From Chrysomallon squamiferum (taxonomy: Eukaryota; Mollusca; Gastropoda; Neomphalida; Peltospiridae): DNA of 64,000 bases. Position numbers and translations under genes: made by a program. This document shows, in pieces, positions 27,853 through 40,779 of the stretch (positions within the stretch are counted from its first letter, which is position 1; every line of letters starts with the position of its first letter). The notes beneath the pieces are model-generated. The model searched no databases. It saw nothing but the letters and a program-made list of their open reading frames with translations, and was not told the origin of the DNA. The DNA is taken from assembly GCA_012295275.1 (NCBI GenBank), contig CM022672.1, positions 9,593,904-9,657,903 on the forward strand, written 5' to 3'.

Positions 27853-30800
27853 ATGGAGCTTGTTCTTAAGAAAGACAACATTACCAGTCAAAAGGTTTAT
27901 TATAGCTTTCCATCAGTGACATTCTCTTTCTTACTTACTGTCATTTTCTCTCACTGTTTCCTTGTTGTTGTCGTTGTTGGTTGTTGTTTTTTTTTTTTTT
28001 TTTTATCAGATTAATCCTTTACTGCATTTGATTTTTTGATTTTTTAAGTTATAGTTTTATTTTATTTGTATTTCAATTTTATTTGTAGGTTAATGTTATT
28101 GTGAACACAACACAAAGTAGCTTAAAGTTATCATGTGGATCACTGTCAGAGAGTATACTGAAAGAAGGAGGAAACAGCCTGCAGGAAGAATGTGATCAAA
28201 ATTATCCTAATGGAATACAGCATGGAGAAATTGCAGTGACAAATGGAGGAAATTTAAAGTGTGATAAAGTATATCATACTTCTTTGCCAAATTGGAACAA
28301 TAATGGAGAAAAGGTAAGTAATTTTGGGAGATATCTATAAGTTGGTTTGATTGTATGTGAGTTTGTTGTTGTTATTAATTTTTGTTTTGTTTAGCTGTTT
28401 TTTTTTCTTGCTTTTGTTCTTAATGAATATATAAACTACTGATTCAGTGATACAAAGAAATACTCTAAATATACTGTGAATACTTCTGACTAGTGAAACA
28501 TTTTTCTTTAATTATTTTTTATTTGGCGTTTTTCCTCTCCAGATTTAATATTAATAAAGTAATAAGAACAAAACATGTCTGAGCCTTGCCATTTTTCTAT
28601 ATTCATTTATTTATTTATTTATTTATTTATGTGTATCATTGTATGCATGTCTGTTTATCCGTGTGTATGTATGCGTGTTTATATGAATGTGTGTGTGCTG
28701 TCTGTCTGTCTGTAAAGATGTTTAACACTTTTGTTTTTCAGGTCCTGCAGGAACTTATTATGTCTTGCCTCAAAAAGGCAGATGGGGATGGATACAAATC
28801 ATTGGCTTTCCCTCCATTTGGTGTTGGAGTTCTCAAGTATCCTCCTGAAGATGTAGCCAAAATCTTTTTGGAAACAATGATAAAGTTTTCAGCTGACCAA
28901 CCCAGCAATCTCCAGAAAGTTGTCATTGCTTTTTACAACAGTAAAGACGAAGTGATAAAGGTATTTTATAAACATTTTGCTTATCAAGTTTTTATACATT
29001 TTCTTTTCTTTTAGAGTTTTAAATATGATTAAAACATAATTTCTGTATTACACATGTAGCTGTTGGCAGAATGATTTGCCTAAGTAGTTTACAGAGTGGG
29101 TAAATAAATGCTTGAGTGTGTGTCTGTTTGCATAATAGTAGTAAAAAAAAAATAATAATAATAATAATAAGAAGAAGAATGAAATAAAAACACTAACTAC
29201 AAATCAGGATAATAAAAACTACTTTATTCATTTTTAAATTTTGTACACATACACACACACTCAGAGACTATTTATAGTGAGGTTGTCAAATGTTATTGCA
29301 GGCATTTGATGCTGAAGTAAATCGACACAGGTTTGAACAGAAGATTCAGATTAATTCAAGATTAGACCAAACACCAAGCTTTGCCCGATTGTCCAAAAAA
29401 CTCAGTAAGTTTCAGTAATGTCACTGTATGTATCAGTATTTTAGATTTTTTTCTTCTAAAAGTTAAATACTAATCAAGTTTGTTTGTGATGTAAAATTAA
29501 AGAAGAAAAGTTTATGATATATAATTTTCTTCTCTTCTAGATAAATTTGTGATAAATCAGTGAAAATTTGTAATAAATTAATATGAATATATAATTGTGT
29601 TGTATTTTACCTGTATTTTAATATGTATATATAACTGTTATATTTTACCTGTATCTTGTTATGAATATGTAATTGTGTTATATTTTATATATTTTTGTCA
29701 TAAATATATAACTGTTATTTTACCTGTATTTGATCATGAATATGTAAGTTATATTTTACCAGTATTGTGTTATGAATATGTAATTTTGTTATATTTTACA
29801 TATAATGTATCATGAATATATAACTGTGTTATATTTTGCCTGCATTTTACCATGAATATGTAACTGTTATATTTTACCTGTATTTTATTATGAATATATA
29901 ATTGTATTATATTTTATTTTACCTGCATTTTATCATGATTATATAATTGTATTATATTTTATTTGACCTGTATTTGATCATGAATATATAACTGTGTTTT
30001 ATTTTGCCTGTATTTTATTAAAAATATATAATTGTTACTTTACCTGCAATTTATTATTACTTGTAATATTTGATGAAATGGCAATTAAAGGGAATAAATA
30101 AAAATAGATATCAATTTATATATTTTCAGGAAGGGTTTCACAAGCAATTAAAAGACCCAGTGTTTCATACAAAGTGGATGAAATCACAAAAATACCAGTA
30201 AGAATTTTCTTACCTTAATTTTTATTTAACTATAAATTAGAGAAATGAAAAACTGAAGTATGTGGCAGTGCATCGTGTATTCCTGCAGACATTTTAATTG
30301 TCTGAGGAAATAGAAAGCTATTATTACTAGTAGTAGTAATAGTGGTAGCATCATCATCATTTTATATGGATAGATAGACAGAGAGATATAAAACATTTTT
30401 TTCATAAGGCTATTTTCTTTATTATAGAAAGTGTGAATGTTTAGTCTTAAGTATGAATTGATAATTTATTGATACCTTCTGTAAATATTTATACTTATGA
30501 TCAGTAACTTTTCTTTTGTTAATATATTTTAGGCCAACATATTAGTAAATACCACAACCCAGAACTAGTAATTACTTCTACTTTTTCTCTTGATACTATA
30601 TTTTAGGTTGACGTTTTAGTAAATTCTACCACCACTTCTCTAGATCTAACCAGTGGACCAGTAACCAAAGCAATTCTTGCTGCAGCTGGCCCAGACATTC
30701 AGAAAGAGTGTGAAACAAAATATCCAAATGGTATTAAGAGCTGGGAGGTGGCTGACACAAGTGGAGGAAATCTGAGCTGTAAAAAAATATACCACACATC

Positions 30801-33800
30801 TCTAGTTCATGCAGAATGGTCTACTGTCAAAGAGGTCCTTTAAGAAACAACATAATGTTTTTCTTCTTTTTCCATGAAGACATACATATGTACATGTGTG
30901 TGTGTGTGTTGTGTGTGTGTGTGTGTGTGAATACAAGCATGCATGCATATATGCACAGCTACTGTTTGTAAAGCAGAAATAATTTAATACAAAGCTCTAT
31001 TGTAAAACTGAATGGTTTAATGATTTCTCTATGTGAAAATAAAAGCTGAAGGATAGAAAGAAATAATTTATAAAATTTTATATAAATTAAAACTATTTTA
31101 AATGTCCTTAGAAATAATATAAAATTTTGTCTTATATAAAGCTAACATTTTTTATTTTTTACTTGAAATAATTAAATGTCAAAATGTTATTTAAAATAAA
31201 ATTAATAATTTTTAATGTTCCCTGAATTTTTTTTTGATATAATTAAGTTAATGTTTTTAACATTTTTAGAAAAAAAATTAACATAAATATGTAATATAAA
31301 ATAAAACATGTAAGTTTTTTTTATTTTTTAATGAAATAATTGAATTTTAAAATAATTAAATATAAATATTGTATTTCAGGTAAAACTAATTATTTTTAAA
31401 GTTTTTAGAAATAATTAAATTCAGATATTTTATTTAAAATAAAACCAATCTTATTAATATTTTCTGAAATTACTTTTATTTACTGTAAATATTAAACAAG
31501 GTTATTTTTAATAATTTATGCAAAAAATTAGCACAACACTTTTTCAAATTAAACTATTTTTAAAAAAAATTAAATAAGTAAACATTTTTAATGTTGTCAG
31601 AATTAATTTAATATAAATATTTAAAACAAAAAACTCACATTTATTTTAATGTTTTACAAATAAAATAAAATTTTATATATGATTAAGAAAGTATTTTCGA
31701 TAACTTAAGAAATAACTGAATATAACTATTTTAATTAAAATAAAAATATCTGGGTGTTGTTAATCTTTCTTGCTATAATTTAAATCTGTTTAAATTAATA
31801 TTTTATTTAAAATATTGTAACTAAGTACATTTTTTTATATTTCTAGAAATAATTTACAATAAAAGTTTTATATTTATAATAAACCAAGCATTTTAATGGT
31901 TCCAGAATTACAAAACACTCATCAAAAGGTTGTTGGATAAAGCTGAGGCTGATCATCTCACTTCAATAGCTTTGCCTGTTCTGGGTACAGGAACACTGAA
32001 ATACCCATCTGATGAAGTGGCAGAGTGTATGTTTGAAACAGCACTGGCCTTTCGAGGAAGACATCTGAGTTCGATAATTTTTGTTGTGAATCCTAAAGAT
32101 GATAATAACCAAAAGGTAAATAATTTTCAAGATTTAGTCACCTTAATTATGTGAAACATATGTTATAAGACATTTAATGTAATACGGAGAACTGATTTTT
32201 GAGTGTGAACTGTTTAGTTCAAATGTAATATAATTAAAAAGAAAAATGTGGTTTATGTTGTTTTTCTTGTTTTCAGGCATTTAAAACAGAATTGGCCAAA
32301 CACGTTCATCTGAATCAAAATATTCGACCTTCAGGTAAATACCACAGACATTTTTATAATAAAAAAAGAAAAAAGATTTATACAACATCATACAAAAAAT
32401 ATTTTTACTGGCAGATTAATTGCAAACTATATTTTTATATGTAGATACATATATGTTTATTTGTTTAAGTTTTTGTTTACTTATTTATTTTATTTCTTGC
32501 ATGTGTGTGTCTTTACTTATTTACTGAAATTTTTTAATATCTTATTTGTCCCAGCAAGATTTACAAAGTTGCTGCTACTAAATAGATATATTATTTAAAT
32601 GTTTTCATTTTTACTTCAGGAAATGGAGCAGCATTTAGCATCTCCTTGGTGAAAGGAAGCATTGCTGATCAGAAAGTAATTAAAGATCATTTGAATATGT
32701 GTCTAAAATTCTCTCTCTCTCTCTCTTTCTGTCTGTCTGTCTGTCTCTGTATGTGAGAGAATGTGAGTTTGTGTGATGGAGAGAGAGTGTATCTGGGTTG
32801 ATTTGAGAAAAGAATGTATATCTGGCTGTGTATAAGATTGACAAATTCATTTATTTATTATTTGTATTAAATCTCAAACAACTGTTTTTCTAGGTGGATG
32901 CCATTGTTAATTCAACAACCCCTTCCTTGAATCTTCAAAGTGGACCAGTAACAAAAGCCATAGTCAAAGCTGGTGGTGATTCACTACAAGATGAATGTAA
33001 GCAGAACTATCCAAATGGAATCAAGGCTGGAGAGATTGCTGTTACAGCAGGAGGGAAGTTAAACTGCAAATTCGTCTACCATACAACTCTGATTCAATGG
33101 ACTGATGATAACACTGCTGTTAAAGTACAGTCTTCATTAATTTAATTTTACTGTTACAAAACAAGTTTCTTTTATTTTATAAGATATTCAACTGAAAAAT
33201 GTTGGTCTTTCAGAGAGAGAGACAGAGAGAGACAGAGAGAGAGAGAGAGTGTGTGTGTGTGTGAGAGAGATATGGCTGTATAAAAATACAAATATATGAA
33301 TATTTACAATTATGATTTATGTGTTATGCAGGCATTGACAGATCTCATCACAAACTGTCTTTCAAGAGCTGATCAGGACAAACTTACAAGTATTGCTTTC
33401 CCAGTGCTGGGTACTGGTGTCCTCAAATATCCTCGAGATGTTGTCAGCAAAATAATCTTTGAATGTTTTGACAGTTTTTGTAAGAACCATACAAATACAT
33501 CACTTCAGGAGGTCAAAGTTGTCATCCATCCTGATGATACTGAAAACTGGAGGGTAATTTATTGTGTTCAGGCAAACAAAGACATGTTACTACTGGTGGA
33601 TTATGATAATGTTTTACAATTGTGCATGATGTTTGTAAAAGATATACTGGTTTCATATTTATGGCCTAAAATAGATTCACACACTCCAAGAACATATAAT
33701 GTGTCTATCTTTTAGTTTATTATTTTATGTTAAGAAAACATAATTTGTAAATTTTGTAATATATTATTTTCTCTCAAGAAAACATAATTTGTGTATCTTG

Positions 33801-35624
33801 TAATTTATTTATTTATTTTTTATTTATTTATTTTTTTTTTTCAGGTTTTTACACAACAGAATAATCCAGTCCAACGAACTGAAGCTGCAGCCTCACCAGC
33901 AGGTATTTATAGAAAAGAAATGAAATAAGTAGCAGTGCTTTCAAAATATTAAGACTGTTGACCAATTCATTGAATTCTTGAACATTTATAATCCCTGGCC
34001 TTTTTTCTAAATAAGATCAATGTAAGAATGACAATGAAAGGAAAACTAACTGTAAAAATGTAAATAATAACAGAATGGAAATAAATTAACATTGTCTTTA
34101 TACTGACTGTTTGATATCTCTAACATGAAGATGTGAATGATGATGTTTGAAAAAGGAACATTTGGCTTTGTCACAGTTTTCTGTATTGTTTTGATCCTCT
34201 GTTTTGTTTAGATTCTAAATAATCTAAATAATTCCCTAAACAAACTGAGTTGATGTTCAATACTTTGTGAAATGTTTTATCAACAAGGGATGATAGCAGT
34301 CAGTCTGGAGATCACTGATAACATAGCAATAATAGTTAGACAATAATTAATATTAAGCCAATTTAATCATCTTTGAGTTGTCATTAAAACAGCTATTTAT
34401 TTTGTAACAAGATAATATGAAAAAAAAAATAAAATATATATATAATAATTTAGTAATATTATATTATAAATACATCTTAATTTATTGTGATAACTATTTA
34501 TTGTTTATGTCATAACTAAAATTGTTTTTATGAACACAACACAGAGACACACAGACACAATTAATGTATTGATTATTATTTTTTTGTGTACGGGTACCAA
34601 AACAGTCAATTAAATCATTATATTTGTTATATTTAAAAGATCAACAGAAACTCAGTTTGAGCTCATTCCATCCATCCTGGAGCCCTATGGACAAGACAGA
34701 TTTTGTCAAACAGGATCAGGTGCAATCTACTGATGCAGAATATCAGACTGTGGTTCAAAGCTTCATTAACAGCCTCCAGCAACCTGTTACTATTGTTAAG
34801 GTATAAGCAAATTTAATGTCATAATTACAGATGGCATAACTGTTCTTCATCCGTCAAAGTTAATTATTAATAAACTAGTATAACCAGATTTTGCTAACTG
34901 TAAAATTTATAAGCTTAAATTAACATATTTGTGAGCCTGACATTTTTTGTTTTCATTTTCTGGTGTAAATGTAAATGAAAATGTACAGGAAAATGGATGA
35001 TTAAATCTTACAGCAGTTTTATAATGATTTACTCAGTCTGTTCAGATTATTTAATACATTCATTCTGTGTACAAAATGTTCTCATGAGGCAGGGTAAAAT
35101 ATCAGGCTCTGTGCATCTTCCCATGTTTGTTACTTGAGTTTATTCTGATAACCCTGAAATATAAGAAGATTATTCTACTTCTTTATACATACTATTAAAG
35201 TACTCTACTGAACAACATAAAGTTAGAAATAATAATGTAGATTAAACTGTAATATGTCCTTTACTGTCAGTGGGAAGGTATATATGAATAATTATATATC
35301 TACATTCTACTATGGATAGAAATGGGAGGAAAATTAAATATAGAAACAATCATTTATTTATTTATTATTATTATTTTTATTTTTATTTTTTTCAATTTCA
35401 GGTTGAAAGGATTCAGAACAAAACTTTGTATTATCAGTATCAGGCAATGAAAGTTCTGTTTCATAAGAGAAATCCTGGAATAGAAAATGAGCGATTCCTT
35501 TGGCATGGGACATCATTGGATGCTATAAACAGCATCAATTTAGCGGGTTTCAACAGAAGTTATTGTGGCAAAAATGGTGTATAAAATTTGTTTTTATGAA
35601 TGTTTTTCTTAGATTTGAAATTCA

Positions 35625-35667
<43 letters not shown>

Positions 35668-36494
35668 GTAATAATAAATAAATAAACTAAATATCTGTTT
35701 AAGTAAAGAACATTTCTCTCTGAACTGATGTTTGATGTAAGATATCCATTCTTTAGTTCTTCCCAAATATGATATATTATTTTTTAAAATTCACTTTTTA
35801 TTACAAATGCTAAAAACTCAACTGATTATAACTTTTAAAATCCTGACTATTTGGGGAGTTTGGTGGATATGTTCATTTGTTTTCTTTGGTTCTATGTTTT
35901 TCATTTATTTATTTATATTAAATTTATTTTTATATTATTATTAAATATATTTGTTAATCACATATCTGATATTTCAGTGTTTATTCTTCTTATTATTTTA
36001 AAATTTATTTATTTATTTATTTATTATTTTTATTTATTTATTTATTATTATATTTTTTTTTGATATTTTTGTCATTAGTTTATAATAATAAATTTAAAAA
36101 AATTTAATAAAATAAAATACTAACTATATTTATATTTGGATGATGGTTCAAAAAAATATAAAAAAATTACAAAATCAACTAATGTTTTAATTTATATTTT
36201 ATTTCAGCAACATGCTATGGTCAGGGTGTATATTTTGCTACTCAAGCATCTTACTCAGCACAAGACACATATGCTGTTCCTGACAGCTCTGGATACAAAT
36301 ACATGTACCAGGCTGCAGTACTCACTGGAGAGTTCACTACTGGAAACTCATCCTATAAAGTTCCTCCACCGAAATCCACTTCTGAGCCTCATATCCGATA
36401 TGACTCCCTGGTTGATAATCCAGGAAACCCTTCCATTTTTGTCATCTTTCATGACACCCAGGCTTATCCACAATATCTCATAACTTTTAAATAA
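27853..36494 (+). CDS. PARP14-like protein, unit 1: three macrodomains plus mono-ART domain
   Basis: Predicted mono-ADP-ribosyltransferase with ADP-ribose-reader domains. Coding exons: 27853-27894 (start ATG within exon 27823-27894), 28089-28313, 28742-28960, 29302-29404, 30130-30197, 30607-30834, 31906-32115, 32277-32334, 32620-32675, 32894-33124, 33332-33553, 33845-33902, 34640-34800, 35402-35576, 36208-36494. Phases agree: 2343 nt, 780 residues. Macrodomains A, B and C each span two exons. The ART domain has FLWHGTS, GVYFA and YPQYLITF: His and Tyr are kept and the third triad position is hydrophobic rather than Glu, as in PARP10/14/15 mono-ARTs. A non-coding exon 1 ends at 27485. The one uncertain junction is 34640: the acceptor used by units 2 and 3 would frameshift this copy. 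No RRM, KH or WWE domain was recognised. Confidence 0.88.
28089..28960 (+). other. Macrodomain A (unit 1 only)
   Basis: Two exons (28089-28313, 28742-28960). The preceding exon supplies KKDNITSQK, then VNVIVNTT, the nucleotide-binding loop SCGSLSESIL, and AFPPFGVGVLKYPPEDVA. This is the PARP14-type macrodomain pattern, an ADP-ribose-binding fold. Units 2 and 3 have lost this module by deletion. Confidence 0.88.
29575..30060. repeat. About 38-bp intronic minisatellite, unit 1
   Basis: Tandem degenerate units of the form gaatatataattgtgttat + attttacctgtattttat, roughly 12 copies, in the intron between exons 29302-29404 and 30130-30197. The same array is expanded at the homologous places in the other units. 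Confidence 0.85.
30533..30568 (+). other. Decoy acceptor plus stop-containing partial exon before macrodomain B (unit 1)
   Basis: After ttttag, GCC AAC ATA TTA GTA AAT ACC ACA ACC CAG AAC TAG reads as ANILVNTTTQN-stop. It is a partial duplicate of the true exon start 74 bp downstream (VDVLVNSTTTS). Homologues with the same stop are at 40958-40993, 51257-51292 and 54917-54952. Confidence 0.7.
30607..32115 (+). other. Macrodomain B, unit 1
   Basis: Exons 30607-30834 and 31906-32115, preceded by VDEITKIP from exon 30130-30197. VDVLVNSTTTSLDLTSGPVTKAIL forms the ADP-ribose-binding loop region, followed by IALPVLGTGTLKYPSDEVA. The donor after the first exon is GAG/GTCCTT, weak but kept in all copies. 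The DEIT motif resembles the conserved (G)DIT Asp motif. Confidence 0.88.
31020..31905. repeat. Degenerate satellite-like intron carrying repeated acceptor-like motifs (unit 1)
   Basis: The intron inside macrodomain B is built from decayed units of roughly 60-70 bp: a taaaataaaactaat-like part, then tttttaatgtttttag, then aaataatt. The real acceptor (taatggttccag/AATTAC at 31906) has the same form as a repeat unit. Homologous arrays: 41400-42592, 51690-52882, 55350-56549. Confidence 0.7.
32894..33553 (+). other. Macrodomain C, unit 1
   Basis: Exons 32894-33124 and 33332-33553, preceded by LVKGSIADQK from exon 32620-32675. VDAIVNSTTPSLNLQSGPVTKAI and IAFPVLGTGVLKYPRDVV show the macrodomain core. 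The usual D-I-T Asp position reads G-S-I-A, so adenine contact through that Asp is likely lost. Confidence 0.88.
34640..36494 (+). other. PARP catalytic (mono-ART) domain, unit 1
   Basis: Exons 34640-34800, 35402-35576 and 36208-36494. The domain runs from PSWSPMDKTDF through VERIQNKTLYYQYQ, WHGTS, GFNRSYCGKN and YGQGVYFA to YDSLVDNPGNPSIFVIFHDT and YPQYLITFK. Compared with units 2 and 3, the first exon start reads DQQKLSLSSFHP instead of ETQFELIPP because of two offsetting length changes. Confidence 0.88.
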
Positions 36495-37078
36495 ACCTGA
36501 AACTACTCATCAGTTCCTTTCTTTTCTTTTTTTTAACAAAAAAAAAGAAAAAGACTTTTGTTTACTGTTTATTTATTTATGTATTTATTATTGATTATAA
36601 TAAGAATAATAATAATAAATTACTATTATTATTATTATTTTTTGTTAATGATTTTTTTATTCTTTTTATTTAAATTATTTTTTATCAATTTGACAAACCA
36701 GTTTTGTCACAAAGTATTGTTTATTCTTTTCATGATCATTATTATTTGTTTTAAAACTATTAAATTGTAAATAATTTCATATCTAATTATTATATACTTT
36801 TAATCAGAGATTTTTAAAAATATATTTGGATGGTCATATTTGTATCAAACAATAAAATAATGTATATAATAGTATGTGTATTATTGCCATTATTACAAAT
36901 ATTATTATTATTGTATGCTCTGTTTGTTTATTTATCTATTTATTATTTTTTGCTTATTTATTGTTGATTATAACAATGATATTTATAATAATAATAATAA
37001 TAATAGTAATAATAATAAGTTGTATTATTACTGTATGCTCTGTTTGTTTGTTTGCTTGTTTATCCATTTATTTATTTG

Positions 37079-37117
<39 letters not shown>

Positions 37118-37260
37118 TGTTTTAAAACAGTGCAAGAGTTTAATGTAGAATATGTTAAATTGTAATTAATGTATATCTAAATTTTATATCATTTTAATGA
37201 GAGATTTTTAAAAATATGTTTGGATGGTCATTTTGTAACAATAAAATAATATATGTAATT
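36490..37260 (+). terminator. Unit 1 3' end: AATAAA overlapping the stop, and repeated poly(A)-like modules
   Basis: AAATAAA spans the stop codon (AATAAA at 36490-36495). About 310 bp and 700 bp later two homologous segments occur, each with gatttttaaaaatat + ttggatggtca followed by caataaaataat (from about 36806 and 37201). Poly(A) site choice could therefore give very short or longer 3' UTRs. Confidence 0.5.
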
Positions 37261-37675
37261 AAATTATTATATATATTATTATTATTATGGGTTTTTGTTT
37301 TTAATATTATTAATTTTATTATTACTATTTTTGTTATTATTATTAATTATCTTTTTTATTATTGCTGATCAGAGACTCACATATTAATGAATAAAACAAT
37401 ACTAATGAAATCTCAACTCTTGTTTTTATTTAAATTATGCCCACTGGATGCAGAATTCGTTCCCACTCACTTGATCTAATTTCAAATCTAAACTTTTCCC
37501 ACATGATTCTTAAGGAAAGGTTTAGGTTTTGTTCCCACTTCATGATGTTTATATTACCTACTAGACTGTATCGATGATCCTAGGATGTGTTACAGGGTTC
37601 AGATTGAGGTTATATGTTCTGCAAGCTACTGATATAAAACTAGACTAACTACTTGTATTTGCTACCACAAAGAAA

Positions 37676-38035
37676 ATGGAATATCTATGCAATGTTTGTA
37701 TCATTTATACTGATGACACCTTCTATACATGCCCATGACATGTTCTAGAGATCTACACTCTTCATGTGGAAATCTATAACATCATGTTCCCTCTTGTCTA
37801 CATGCTCCTTCCAAAACAGACTCAAACTTCATATTTCAAATGTTGAAGACGGAAGCAGGAAGAAAAAACTTCAACCTGGATCCACAGATTTTCAAGATCC
37901 ACTTTGAGAAAGCCGTTGCCAATGCTACAAGTGTTAAGGGGGTCCAGGTATAGGGATGCTTTTGTCAATAGTTCAAGCTCTTTGGAGGAAATTTCGGAAT
38001 ATTAGTCTGACTCTCCTGTACACAGAAACTCGTTA
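37676..38035 (+). pseudogene. Mutator-like (MULE) transposase fragment 3' of unit 1
   Basis: The translation contains YTDDTFYTCP, then (after a stop) HVEIYNIMFPLVYMLLPKQTQ, then (after a frame change) LDPQIFKIHFEKAVANAT and QALWRKF. These are the MULE transposase signatures DGTF-x-x-P, plLY-LL, DFEkA-x-nA and Q-x-WRK, in order. Stops and frameshifts mean it is dead. No terminal inverted repeats were located. Confidence 0.75.
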
Positions 38036-38439
38036 TCATTATTGCTACAGAGCTGGGTATTGTCATCTAATACAAAGATATTTTAATGTTGGTAGCAATA
38101 AATGACACCCAGGCATAATACAGAACTGATCTAAAAACATGAAATTGTTACATCTCAGTATAGCGTCATTCAGAATTTGTTAACTATAGGCTCAGGAGAA
38201 ATCAAATGCGTTACACTTAAAGATCTAAAAATAGCCAAAAGCAGTAAAATATATTTTCATGTGTATAAAAAAAAAAAAAAAAAACTTTGATATTTTTAAT
38301 ATACAAAATAATTCCTAGGATCATTAAATATCAAAATCATTCAAAATATTTTTGACCAGTTACAACAGTATTTTCAACATTTTAGAATATATATATTTCA
38401 AAAGTTTTGAAAGTACCGATATATATATAAATATGACTG

Positions 38440-38779
38440 TTAAGGAAGCGTACTAGACATAAAACACAGTCGGACTAAATTTATTTTGTATCCACATGTT
38501 GTCACTTCCACTCAAAACTCCAACTAATAATAATAATAATAATACATTCTGAAGAACAAAACAAAATATAATTGCATTTAGCTTCCCAACGACTGAGAAA
38601 TGTAATTTCCGAAAATGCAGTATCACAGTTCGGTTCGTTTTGTTTATTGATACGGAATTAATTGGGTAAAATATGTTGGTCGAAACCGAAACTAATATTT
38701 TACACTTTTTCACAAGAATTATGGCATATTTTTTGTATATCGATTAAACACAGAAAATGCTTAGCTATCTTTTCAGTTG
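38440..38779 (+). promoter_or_regulatory. Unit 2 promoter and exon 1 with ISRE at 38682-38693
   Basis: GAAACCGAAACT fits the ISRE consensus at the position homologous to the unit 1 element. The 58-bp invariant block lies at about 38542-38600. Exon 1 ends at donor TTG/GTAAGT (38780) and contains an ATG at 38757 that opens into the gene. Confidence 0.65.
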
Positions 38780-39036
38780 GTAAGTTTTTGAATTCTGTCG
38801 TATTTATCAATAAGTTTAGATTTTACACATCAAGTTTGTCATGATTATCTTCCTTATTCATAAAGCTATACTGAGAAATAATAAATATTTGTTTTACAAC
38901 TTTTAAGTAACATAAGTTTATGAGACTTAAAAAAAATTATGGCAACTGGCTTCTGTAAAATAGATATTTGAAGGTTATTCTATTTTATTTCATTTTATTT
39001 GTTGTTTCAAGTATCTGGTTTAATGGAGTTTTTTAA

Positions 39037-39084
<48 letters not shown>

Positions 39085-40747
39085 TATGATATATAATAAT
39101 TTTCATATTATGTGGATTACAAATTTTACTCTTTTATTTTCAGGTTTTGGAAGAAAGAAGACAACATTACCAGTCAAAAGGTTTATTATAACTTTCCATC
39201 AGTGACATTCTCTTTCTTACTTACTGTCATTTTCTCTCACTGTTTCCTTGTGTTGTGTTGTTCTTGTTTTTTGTTTTTATCAGATCAATCCTTTACTGCA
39301 TTTGACTTCTTGATTTTTTTAAAGTTATAGTTTTATTTTTTATTTTTATTTAATTTTTATTTTTAGGTTAATGTTATTGTAAGGTTAATTTATAATAATA
39401 AGAAGAACAAGAAGAAATAAATAAAAATACTATTAATAAGGATAATAAAAGCTACTTTATTACTTTGTAATATTCAGATTAATTCAAGATTACACCAAAC
39501 ATCAAGTTCTGCCCGATTGTCCAGAACATTCAGTAAGTTTCAGTAATGTCACTGTATGTATCAGTATTTTAGATTTTTCTTTCTAAAAATTAAACAGTAA
39601 TCAAGTTTGTTTGTGATGTAAAATTAAAGAAGACAATGTTATCTTATACAATTTTCCTCACTTCTTGATACATTTCTTATAAAACAGTGATAAGTCAGTG
39701 ACAATTTGTAATAAATTATTATGAATATATAATTGTTATATTTTACTTGTATTTTGATCTGAATATGTAAATCTGTTGTATTTTATCTATATTTTGATAT
39801 GAATATAAAATAAAATGTATGTTATGTTTTACCTGTATTTTGTTATGAATGTATAATTGTGTTATATTTTACCTGTATTTTGTTATGAATGTATAATTGT
39901 GTTATATTTTACCTCTGTTTTGTTATGAATATATAACTGCATTATATTTTACCTGTGTTTTATCATATGTAAATGTGTTATACTTTACCTGTATTTTATC
40001 ATAAATATATAATTGTATTATATTTTGTTTTACCTGAATTTTATCATGAAGTGAGTTATATTTTATCTGTATTTTGATATGTATAAGTAACTAAGTGACA
40101 TTTTAACAGTATTTTGTAATAAATTTATAACTGCATTAAATTTTACCCATATTTTATCATGAATATATAACTCTTATATTTTACCTGTATATTATCATAA
40201 ATATATAACTCATATAATTTACCTGTATTTTATCATGAATATATAATTGTCTTATATTTTAATTTCCCTGTGTTCTATCATGACTTTGTTATATTTTACC
40301 TGTATTTTATTATGAATATATAACTGTGCAATATTTTACCTGTATTTTATCATGAATATGTAATTGTGATATATTTAACCTCTGTTTTATTATGAATATA
40401 TAATTGTGATTTATTTTGCCTGTATTTTATTATAAAAATATAATTGGTACTTTACCTGTAGTTTATTATGACTAATATTTGATGAGATGTCAGTTAAAGG
40501 GAATAAATAAAAATACATATCAATTTACATATTTTCAGCACAGTCTTCACCAGCAATTAAAAGACCTTGTATTTCATACAAAGTGAATGATATCACAAAA
40601 ATACCAGTAAGAATTTTCTTATCTTAATTTTTAATTAACTATAAAATTGAGAACTGAAGTATGTTGAATGCAAAGTTATTCCTGCAGATATTTTAATTAT
40701 CTCGTTAAATAGGTTTTTCCTTTTATTATTATTATTATTATTATTAT

Positions 40748-40779
<32 letters not shown>

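Noticed and set aside
33296..33715. Reading past the macrodomain C exon as one 139-codon protein (also 43813-44256 and 57761-58204)
   Set aside because: The exon ends at AGG/GTAATT; the extra C-terminal residues are retained-intron sequence, and the domain continues properly in the next exon.
36874..37148. Tyr/Leu/Ile-rich open frames after the PARP stop codons
   Set aside because: Translations of (ATT)n repeats in the 3' flank.
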